Source of the DNA: Verrucomicrobiota bacterium
Lineage (GTDB): Bacteria; Verrucomicrobiota; Verrucomicrobiia; CAIQCK01
Reading direction: 5' to 3'
Length of the DNA: 64,000 nucleotides
Assembly (NCBI GenBank): GCA_016222825.1
Contig: JACRQF010000009.1
Coordinates: forward strand, 1,116,001 to 1,180,000
Part shown: piece after piece, positions 54,907 to 62,156 of the stretch
Layout of the letters: each line of letters starts with the position of its first letter
Position numbering within the stretch: the first letter of the stretch is position 1
The notes under the pieces: model-generated
What the model saw: the letters and a program-made list of their open reading frames with translations, nothing else
Databases searched by the model: none
Told to the model about the DNA's origin: nothing
Translations under genes and position numbers: made by a program

Positions 54907-56169
54907 ATGAGCGAATCTTACATTCAGAGCCTTTTCGCCGAACGAATCGGCGGAGCGAACTACGGCAAAAGCACCGCCATATACAAGTTCGAGAAGATCA
55001 AACGCGCCAAACGCGCCGCCACCGCCGCCCACCCCGGCGTGGAGCTGCTCGACCTCGGCGTCGGCGAACCGGACGAGATGGCGTTCCCGCTGTCGGTGAA
55101 AGCGCTCTGTGCCGAGGCGCGGAAACCTGAGAACCGCGGCTACGCCGACAACGGCGGTGCGGAGTTCAAACAGGCCGCCGCGCGCTGGATGGAGAAAGTC
55201 TGCGGCGTCACGGGCATCAGCCCGGAGTCGGAGGTCGTCCACAGCATCGGCAGCAAGGCCGCACTCTCGATCCTGCCGGCGTGCTTCATCAATCCCGGCG
55301 ACGTGGCACTCATGACCGTGCCGGGCTATCCGGTCTTCGGCACGCACTCGAAATATCTCGGTGGCGAAGTGTTCAACCTGCCGTTGACGGCGGAAAACAA
55401 CTTTCTGCCCGACCTCGACAGCATCCCGGCCGACGTGCTTCGCCGCGCCAAGACGCTGGTCATCAACTACCCGAACAACCCGACCGGCGCGAGCGCCACG
55501 CCGGAGTTCTTCGCGAAGGTCGTCGAGTTTGCCAAAGCCAACAACCTCATCGTCGTTCACGACGCCGCCTACGCCGCGCTGGTGTTCGCCGAGAAACGCG
55601 GCGTGCCGGCGCGCCCGCTCTCATTCCTGGCCACACCCGGCGCGAAGGACGTGGGCGTCGAGTTGCACTCGATGAGCAAGGGCTTCAACATGACCGGCTG
55701 GCGGCTCGGCTTCGTCGTCGGCAACCCGCTCATCGTGAAAGCTTACGGCGACGTGAAGGACAACACTGACAGCGGGCAGTTCCTCGCCATCCAGAAAGCC
55801 TGCGCCGTCTCGCTCGACCACCCGGAGATCACCGCGAAGATCGCCGCCAAATACTCGCGCCGGATGAACCGCCTCGTGCGCGTCCTGAACCGCTTCGGCT
55901 TCAAAGCAAAGAAGCCGAAAGGCTCGTTCTTTCTCTACACCCGCTGCCCGAAACGCGCCGTGCTCGGCGGCAACACGGTGGAGTTCGCCAAAGCCGAGGA
56001 CTTCAGCCAGTGGCTAATCACCGAAAAGCTCATCTCCACGGTGCCGTGGGACGACGCCGGTGCCTACGTTCGCTGGAGCGTCACGTTCATCGCCAAAGGC
56101 GCTGCTGACGAGGCGCGCGTGGCCGGCGAGATCGAGCGACGGCTGGATGATGTGAAGCTGGAGTTCTGA
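54907..56169 (+). CDS. dapL: LL-diaminopimelate aminotransferase
   Basis: 420 residues. PLP class I/II aminotransferase converting tetrahydrodipicolinate directly to LL-diaminopimelate. Features: LDLGVGEPDEMAFP, GGAEFKQAAARW, PNNPTGASAT, DAAYAALVF, PLP Lys in SMSKGFNMTGWRLGF. With dapA, dapB and dapF in the opposite-strand cluster, it makes the DapL route complete. No dapD, dapC or dapE is seen. The TGA is the first three bases of the first unit of the array at 56167. Confidence 0.95.
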   Translation: MSESYIQSLFAERIGGANYGKSTAIYKFEKIKRAKRAATAAHPGVELLDLGVGEPDEMAFPLSVKALCAEARKPENRGYADNGGAEFKQAAARWMEKVCGVTGISPESEVVHSIGSKAALSILPACFINPGDVALMTVPGYPVFGTHSKYLGGEVFNLPLTAENNFLPDLDSIPADVLRRAKTLVINYPNNPTGASATPEFFAKVVEFAKANNLIVVHDAAYAALVFAEKRGVPARPLSFLATPGAKDVGVELHSMSKGFNMTGWRLGFVVGNPLIVKAYGDVKDNTDSGQFLAIQKACAVSLDHPEITAKIAAKYSRRMNRLVRVLNRFGFKAKKPKGSFFLYTRCPKRAVLGGNTVEFAKAEDFSQWLITEKLISTVPWDDAGAYVRWSVTFIAKGAADEARVAGEIERRLDDVKLEF

Positions 56170-56243
56170 TTCGTAACTCGTAACACGAGATTGGTGATTC
56201 GGAGAACCAATCACGAACCACGGATTACGACTCACGAATCACG
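56167..56243. repeat. Inverted heptamer element between dapL and panB
   Basis: Left arm TGATTCG, TAACTCG, TAACACG, AGATTGG, TGATTCG beginning with the dapL stop codon, short GAGAACC core, right arm AATCACG, AACCACG, GATTACG, ACTCACG, AATCACG ending at 56243. Strict 7-nt register. Lies between convergent genes. Confidence 0.85.
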
Positions 56244-56247
56244 TTCC

Positions 56248-57063
56248 TCAAAACGACTGTTCCGCCGTCGGGAATGTTCCGCTCTGCACTTCGTCGCGGT
56301 AGGCGGCGACGGCGGTGCGCATTGCGTCGCCGACGGAGGCGAATCGCTTCACGTGCTTGAAGGTGGGCCACGTGGCGAGGCCGAGGAGGTCGTTGATTAC
56401 TTGAATCTGGCCGTCGCAGTGCGGACCGGCGCCGATGCCGATGGTGGGAATGCGGACGGATTCGCTGAGGGTCTTCGCCAGTTCCGCAGGGACGCACTCC
56501 AGCACAAGCGCAAAGGCGCCGGCCGCCTCGACGCGCTTGGCTTCATCGAGCAGGCGCTTGGCGGTCTCTTCGGTCTTGCCCTGAATCTTGTAACCGCCCA
56601 GTTCCAGCACGCTCTGGGGCGTCAGACCAATGTGGCCGAGCACGGGAATGCCAGCCTCGACGATGGCGGTGATTTTCTCCGCCATGCGCGGGCTGCCGCC
56701 TTCGAGTTTCACGCCTTCCGCGCCGGCTTCCTGCACGAAACGGCCCGCGTTCTTCACGGCTTGGTCCACACTGCGGTGATAGCTCATGAACGGCATGTCG
56801 GTGATGAGCAGAGCCTTCGGCTTGGAGCGCGCCACGGCGGCGGTGTGATGCAACATGTCGGCCATCGTCACCGGCAGCGTGCTTTCATAGCCGAGCACCA
56901 CCATGCCGAGCGAATCGCCGACGAGAATGAGATGCACGCCAGCCTCGTCCAGCAGCCTGGCGGTGACGAAATCGTAAGCCGTCAGCGAGACGACCTTCTC
57001 GCGGCCCTTCATGCCGCGGATCGTGGCCGTCGTGATCTTTTTGCGTGAGGCGGTGATGCTCAT
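56248..57063 (-). CDS. panB: 3-methyl-2-oxobutanoate hydroxymethyltransferase
   Basis: About 271 residues. First step of pantothenate synthesis. GDSLGMVVLGYESTLPVTMADM (metal Asp), GGSPRMAEKI, GHIGLTPQSV and TIGIGAGPHCDGQ are conserved. I prefer the ATG at 57063; a TTG nine nt upstream is possible. The end of folK is 2 bp away. Cofactor is methylene-tetrahydrofolate, so adjacency to folK is sensible. Confidence 0.96.
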   Translation of the reverse strand: MSITASRKKITTATIRGMKGREKVVSLTAYDFVTARLLDEAGVHLILVGDSLGMVVLGYESTLPVTMADMLHHTAAVARSKPKALLITDMPFMSYHRSVDQAVKNAGRFVQEAGAEGVKLEGGSPRMAEKITAIVEAGIPVLGHIGLTPQSVLELGGYKIQGKTEETAKRLLDEAKRVEAAGAFALVLECVPAELAKTLSESVRIPTIGIGAGPHCDGQIQVINDLLGLATWPTFKHVKRFASVGDAMRTAVAAYRDEVQSGTFPTAEQSF

Positions 57064-57065
57064 GT

Positions 57066-57563
57066 TTACCAACCCTTCGCCGCCAGCTTCGCCGGCTGGT
57101 CCTTGCTCAATGCCGCCAGGAGTTGCGTCGCCGTCTTGCCGAGGCCGGGGATGACAAGACTGGGCCGGATTTCCGCCAGCGGTTGCAGCACAAAGCGCCG
57201 TTCATGCAGACGCGGATGCGGCAGCGTCAGCGTCGGCTCCTTCATCACCACCTCGTCGTAGTAAAGCAGGTCGAGGTCAATCGTGCGCGGCGCGTTGTGT
57301 TCGTGATCGCATGGCCGACCGAGTGATTGCTCAAACAACTGAAACTGTTCCAAGAGGCTCCGCGGCGAGAGGTCCGTCTCGATCTCGACAACCGTGTTGA
57401 GAAACGGGGGGGTGCCCGGCAGACAATCAACCGGATCCGTCTCGTAAATGGACGCTGCGACGACCTTCTGGTTGGTGGAGAGTTCGCACAGGAAGTCGCA
57501 GGCCTGCGACAGGTTCTTCAGCCGGTTGCCAAGATTCGATCCAATTGAAACACCCGCTTTCAT
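57066..57563 (-). CDS. folK: 6-hydroxymethyl-7,8-dihydropterin pyrophosphokinase
   Basis: 165 residues. GSNLGNRLKNL at the N terminus and APRTIDLDLLYYDE at the metal site, with PHPRLHERRFVL, are HPPK signatures. Makes the pyrophosphate ester for dihydropteroate synthesis. The ATG follows an array at 57567 with no Shine-Dalgarno. Its stop is next to the panB ATG. Confidence 0.95.
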   Translation of the reverse strand: MKAGVSIGSNLGNRLKNLSQACDFLCELSTNQKVVAASIYETDPVDCLPGTPPFLNTVVEIETDLSPRSLLEQFQLFEQSLGRPCDHEHNAPRTIDLDLLYYDEVVMKEPTLTLPHPRLHERRFVLQPLAEIRPSLVIPGLGKTATQLLAALSKDQPAKLAAKGW

Positions 57564-57566
57564 TTC

Positions 57567-57590
57567 GCTTTACGCATTACGCATTACTTC
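57567..57590. repeat. Heptamer array (short) between dapB and folK
   Basis: TTACGCA, TTACGCA, TTACTTC at 7-nt period. On minus it starts with the dapB stop (TAA, inside the array) and ends 3-4 nt before the folK ATG. Confidence 0.75.
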
Positions 57591-58318
57591 AACCCCAGCA
57601 CGTCCTGCATGTCGTAAAGACCCGCCGGCTTACCGACGATCCATTTGGCGGCGCGCAACGAGCCGCGCGCGAACGTCTCGCGGCTGCTGGCCTTGTGAGC
57701 CAGTTCCACCCGCTCGCCGGGCGCGGCGAAGATGACGGTGTGGTCGCCGACGACGTCGCCGCCGCGGACGGCGTGAATGCCGATCTCATCGCTGCTGCGC
57801 TCGCCGACGATGCCAACGCGGCCGTGGCGGGCGAGTTCCTTGAGCTGTTTCTGCTTCACCTCGGCAAGGATTTGCGCGAGCCGCTCGGCGGTGCCGCTCG
57901 GCGCGTCCTTTTTCAGCCGGTGGTGCATCTCGACGACCTCCTGGTCGAAGCCGGGGCCAAGAATCTCGGCGACCTTGCGCGTGATGTAGAACAGCGTGTT
58001 GACGCCGGTGGAGTAATTCGCCGCCCAGACGACCGGGATGTCGCGTGTAACGCCAAGCACCTGCTTCTTCTCATCGGCGGTGTGGCCGGTGGTGCCGATG
58101 ACGAGCGCGGCCTCGCTCTTTGCCGCCGCCTGCGCCGCGGCGAGCGTGGCGTTGTGGAGGCTGAAGTCAATGATGACGCTGGCCTTCGCGGCGGCGGCGT
58201 TGATGTCGTCGCCAAGGTCCACCTCAGCGATAACGCTGAAATCCGCGTCTTGTTTTGCCAGGGCGATGATCGCCTGGCCCATGCGGCCCTTGGAGCCGTT
58301 GATGACGAGCTTGATCAT
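57584..58318 (-). CDS. dapB: 4-hydroxy-tetrahydrodipicolinate reductase
   Basis: 244 residues. GSKGRMGQAI nucleotide-binding loop, IGTTGHTADEK, and the catalytic HHRLKKDAPSGTA (His and Lys) are intact. The start ATG at 58318 is only 5 bp after the 69-bp hairpin element and has no Shine-Dalgarno. Second step of DAP synthesis after dapA. Confidence 0.96.
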   Translation of the reverse strand: MIKLVINGSKGRMGQAIIALAKQDADFSVIAEVDLGDDINAAAAKASVIIDFSLHNATLAAAQAAAKSEAALVIGTTGHTADEKKQVLGVTRDIPVVWAANYSTGVNTLFYITRKVAEILGPGFDQEVVEMHHRLKKDAPSGTAERLAQILAEVKQKQLKELARHGRVGIVGERSSDEIGIHAVRGGDVVGDHTVIFAAPGERVELAHKASSRETFARGSLRAAKWIVGKPAGLYDMQDVLGLK

Positions 58319-58323
58319 AACAT

Positions 58324-58392
58324 CGTAGCGCCGGCATCCTTGCCGGCGTCGTTAATTGTTTCGGGTGCCGCCGGCAAGAGGCCGGCGCTACG
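58324..58392. repeat. 69-bp hairpin (REP/MITE-like) between dapA and dapB
   Basis: Perfect 12-bp outer arms CGTAGCGCCGGC (58324-58335) and GCCGGCGCTACG (58381-58392), then inner perfect 10-bp arms CTTGCCGGCG (58339-58348) and CGCCGGCAAG (58369-58378), separated by a 3/2-nt asymmetric bulge. The central loop is ~20 nt. It begins at the dapA stop and ends 5 bp before the dapB ATG. Confidence 0.85.
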
Positions 58393-59268
58393 TTAGAGCA
58401 ACCCAACCTTCTGCAACGTCGCCTTCAACACCGTTCTGTTCTTCTCGCCCATCCGGCAGAGCGGCAGGCGGAATTCTTCCTCGATCTGGCCGAGCATCGC
58501 CATCGCGGTCTTGACCGGAATCGGGTTGGTTTCGATGAACAGGTCTTTGAACAGCGCGGCGTATTTCGCGTGCTGTGTCGCCGCCGCGCGGATGTCGCCG
58601 TTCAGGAACGCGTGGACCATCGCCGTCACGTCACCCGGGATAACATTGGAAGCGACGCTGATGACACCGCTCGCGCCGACCGACATGAACGGCAGCGTCA
58701 GCGAATCGTCACCGCTCAGGACCGTCAGCCGGTCGCCGCAAAGCGCCTTGAGCTGCGCGACGCGATCGCACGAGCCGCTGGCCTCCTTCATGCCGACGAT
58801 GTTCTCGTTCGCCTCGACCAGCCGCGCCACGGTTTCGGCGGCGCAGTCCACGCCACAGCGGCCGGGAATGTTGTAGAGGATCACCGGCAGCTTGGTCGCC
58901 TTGGCAACGGCGCTGAAATGCTGGAACAGGCCTTCCTGCGTCGGCTTGTTGTAGTAGGGATTGACCTGGAGCACGGCGTTCGCGCCGGCTTTCTCGGCCT
59001 TGTTGGTGAGCGAAATGGCCTCGTCGGTGCAGTTGGAGCCGGTGCCGGCGATAATCTTGCAGCGGCCCTTCGCCGCGCCGACGACGACCTCGATGACGCG
59101 GACGTGTTCTTCGTGGTCGAGCGTCGGCGATTCGCCGGTGGTGCCGACGGGCACGAGGCCGTCAATGCCGGCTTCGATCTGCCGTTCGACGAGCCAGGCC
59201 AGTTTCTTCTCATCCACCTTGCCGTTGTGGAAAGGGGTAACGATTGCGGTGTATGCGCCGGTAAACAT
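58393..59268 (-). CDS. dapA: 4-hydroxy-tetrahydrodipicolinate synthase
   Basis: 291 residues. Condenses pyruvate and aspartate semialdehyde. TTGESPTL, ILYNIPGRCGVD (Tyr), and GMKEASGS (Schiff-base Lys) are all in place. Start at 59268 (MFTGAYTAIVTPF). The stop codon adjoins the hairpin element. Second gene of dapF-dapA-dapB-folK-panB. Confidence 0.96.
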   Translation of the reverse strand: MFTGAYTAIVTPFHNGKVDEKKLAWLVERQIEAGIDGLVPVGTTGESPTLDHEEHVRVIEVVVGAAKGRCKIIAGTGSNCTDEAISLTNKAEKAGANAVLQVNPYYNKPTQEGLFQHFSAVAKATKLPVILYNIPGRCGVDCAAETVARLVEANENIVGMKEASGSCDRVAQLKALCGDRLTVLSGDDSLTLPFMSVGASGVISVASNVIPGDVTAMVHAFLNGDIRAAATQHAKYAALFKDLFIETNPIPVKTAMAMLGQIEEEFRLPLCRMGEKNRTVLKATLQKVGLL

Positions 59269-59343
59269 AAACGTAGGGGATTAGTAGCCGCGAACGGGGC
59301 GAATGTCGCTAATTATTTCTGCCTTCGCGCTCATGGACGCCAC

Positions 59344-60159
<816 letters not shown>

Positions 60160-60270
60160 CGAGCCATTCTAGCCACAACTGGGGGGAAAAACACAAGTTT
60201 TCCGCTCAGGCAAGGACGGCATCTCCGCCTGCTCCGGCGCGGAGGCGGAGACGACGCATGGCACAACCAT

Positions 60271-60636
60271 CTACTTGCTCTTGCGCTTCGCGCCGCCACC
60301 ATGTCCGGGCAGTTTGCCGACTTGGATTTCCACAGCCCTGTGTTCGCCGCCCCGGTGCTTGTCGGTGGTGAACTTCACCCAGATCGAATCACCCGTGAAG
60401 ATCTGCTCGACGTTGATCTTCTTGCCGTCGCGCGTGATCTTTGTGCCCGGCTGAACGACAAAGCTGCCGTTTGGCCCCGTGTCGCCGACAACCACAATGT
60501 TCTTGGGAGTGACGTTTTCCACCTTGCCGCGGAATGGATTGGGCAGCTTAGGCTCGTCCGCCCTGACGTAAATTCCTGCCGCGCTCATCAATGCCATCGC
60601 GATGAGTATCCGTATCTGGAGATGAATGCGTTTCAT
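60271..60636 (-). CDS. Small secreted DUF5666-like protein
   Basis: About 121 residues with a signal peptide (MKRIHLQIRILIAMALMSAAG). After it, a small beta-rich segment (GKVENVTPKNIVVVGDT, PGTKITRDGKK, IFTGDSIWVKF) resembles short OB-like DUF5666 domains. A basic/glycine tail (GGGAKRKSK) ends it. Function unknown. No Shine-Dalgarno at the ATG (60636); the frame continues 36 nt upstream. Confidence 0.75.
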   Translation of the reverse strand: MKRIHLQIRILIAMALMSAAGIYVRADEPKLPNPFRGKVENVTPKNIVVVGDTGPNGSFVVQPGTKITRDGKKINVEQIFTGDSIWVKFTTDKHRGGEHRAVEIQVGKLPGHGGGAKRKSK

Positions 60637-60709
60637 AGTGTTTGTGGCAAACCACCGGGCGTTTCTTATCAAACACCGTCTGCTGCGTCGAGCTTTGTCG
60701 GAGATATGG

Positions 60710-60738
60710 TTGCAGCGGGCGGGCGAGTCGGTTACAGT
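60710..60738 (+). promoter_or_regulatory. Weak candidate promoter of ssrA
   Basis: TTGCAG (60710) and TACAGT (60733) with a 17-bp spacer lie ~100 bp upstream of the mature tmRNA 5' end. Low information match. A 9-bp hairpin (CGCG-A-AGTCC/GGACT-CGCG, 60756-60780) follows and would be in the precursor leader. Confidence 0.25.
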
Positions 60739-60839
60739 GCGCCGGTTCTTTGAGACGCGAAGTCCGCACTTGGACTCGCGCCTGTCCCGAAACCTCTGCG
60801 ATGCGCGGCTTTGCTCTGCGTTTCGCGATCCCTCTAGGT

Positions 60840-61191
60840 GGGGGCGATTGGTTTCGACTCAGGTGGAGAGTCGAGGGTGGCGTGCCGAGGACGTCAGTTG
60901 GCCTCGATAAAAAACTGACAAAACAATAAGAGCTAACGAAGAGTTGGCCCTCGCGGCTTAAGCTCCGCGACGTTGCGCCCTTGACGCCTGCTAAGGGGAC
61001 GTAACGCCATCAGCAGGCGTAGGTCAGAGCTGGGTCGCCGGGCCGAGACCGAAATAAACACGTGGCGGCTGGTCTGCGGAGTTGCCTGCTTGCCGACGGC
61101 TCCGCGGACGAGACTCAAGCGCAAGCTACGCACGTAGTCATGCTCGATGATCTGGCTGAGGACGTGGGTTCAATTCCCACCGCCTCCACCA
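60840..61191 (+). ncRNA. ssrA: tmRNA (SsrA) with encoded CCA end
   Basis: 352 nt. The 5' end GGGGGCG (60840) pairs with CGCCTCC before the terminal ACCA (7-bp acceptor, one G-U), followed on the 5' side by the usual ATTGGTTTCGAC. The T arm GTGGG-TTCAATTC-CCCAC is near the 3' end (61164-61180). The tag reading frame reads GCT AAC GAA GAG TTG GCC CTC GCG GCT TAA (60932-60961), i.e. ANEELALAA, ending in the usual LAA-type degron. Resume codon GCT is inferred from alignment to the E. coli pattern. Pairings and tag are read directly; it is single-copy here. Rescues stalled ribosomes with SmpB, whose gene is not in the window. Confidence 0.95.
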
Positions 61192-61227
61192 TCTTTTCAT
61201 GTAAAGAACGCGGGTTGGACCGTTGAT

Positions 61228-62016
61228 ATGCGCAACGAAATGGCAACCAAGAAGGGGATGCTGATCCCGTTGCTGATCGCGTTCCTGGCGTCTTTGGCGG
61301 CCAAGGCGGACGATTGGAAATGGAGCCAATACGGCCTTCCCAAGAGCGAGTTGAAGACGTGTATCCCGGACACGCGAGGGAAGAACGATTCGTGGTGGAT
61401 TCCCTATTTCCATAACAAACTGAAACAGCCTAGGAAGGATCTGCTCTTTATAGGCGACTCCATCACCGATCTCTGGACATACCCTGCCGACCACCGGTAT
61501 CCGGGCGGTTTGAACACTTGGAGCAGGCGCTACAAGGAGATCGCCACGAACTTCGGCGTAACGGGGGATAAAACGCAGACGGTGCTGTGGCGATTGACCG
61601 AAGGCAAATCCCTTGAGGGTTACGCGCCGAAGCACATTGTCCTCTTGATTGGCATTAACAACCTCCTTCAAGGCGACACGCCGGAAGACACGGCCACAGG
61701 AATCAGGGCCGTAGTCAATTATCTGAGAAAGGTTCTTCCTGATTCCAAAGTGCTTCTCCTCGGAATCTTCCCCTGTCACTCGAAACCCAACGACCCAATC
61801 AGGGCCAAGATCAAGGCCGTCAACGACCAGATCAAGAACCCGGCCGACTCAAAGAGCGTCTATTTCGCGGACATCGGAAGCGTGTTTCTGGAAAAGGACG
61901 GTTCCATCACCAAGGAAGTCATGAGGGATCTGCTACACCTCTCGCCGAAGGGCTACGAAATGTGGGCCAACGCCTTGGAACCGCGCCTGAGAGTATTGTT
62001 CAACGGTGGCAACTGA
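61228..62016 (+). CDS. Secreted SGNH/GDSL-type esterase
   Basis: About 262 residues. Signal segment (KGMLIPLLIAFLASLAAKA). Block I LLFIGDSITDLW holds the nucleophile Ser; GVTGDKTQTVLWR, LLIGINNLL (Asn) and the late LLHLSPKGYEMW (DxxH-like Asp-His region) follow the SGNH scheme. Similar to platelet-activating-factor-acetylhydrolase-like proteins. Start uncertain between ATGs at 61228 and 61240; it begins 37 bp after the tmRNA end. Convergent with the partial last gene. Confidence 0.87.
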   Translation: MRNEMATKKGMLIPLLIAFLASLAAKADDWKWSQYGLPKSELKTCIPDTRGKNDSWWIPYFHNKLKQPRKDLLFIGDSITDLWTYPADHRYPGGLNTWSRRYKEIATNFGVTGDKTQTVLWRLTEGKSLEGYAPKHIVLLIGINNLLQGDTPEDTATGIRAVVNYLRKVLPDSKVLLLGIFPCHSKPNDPIRAKIKAVNDQIKNPADSKSVYFADIGSVFLEKDGSITKEVMRDLLHLSPKGYEMWANALEPRLRVLFNGGN

Positions 62017-62021
62017 TCCGA

Positions 62022-62139
62022 AACGATGCAGTTGGCAGGTCGCGCCCTGCCCCGCACCAACCGGTGACGCTGCCAGTCCTCGAAGAATACCGCTCCCTGT
62101 TGAGCACGAGACGGCTCATCCATTTTCCACTGCATCGTT
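62022..62139. repeat. 118-bp region bounded by 11-bp inverted repeats
   Basis: AACGATGCAGT (62022-62032) and its exact reverse complement ACTGCATCGTT (62129-62139) enclose about 96 bp with no gene. It lies between convergent genes; a MITE-like remnant or long hairpin terminator is possible. Confidence 0.5.
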
Positions 62140-62156
62140 GGCTGAAGCCGTCACGC

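Noticed and set aside
47700..57590. CRISPR-like interpretation of the repeat arrays
   Set aside because: Units are 7 nt, contiguous and degenerate, with no spacers and no cas genes.
58324..58392. Rho-independent terminator between dapA and dapB
   Set aside because: The stem is long enough but there is no U-run after it, and dapB starts 5 bp later.
61138..61779. Minus-strand frame containing WELNPRPQ next to ssrA
   Set aside because: This peptide is the classic artefact of translating a tRNA-like 3' end; overlaps ssrA and the esterase.
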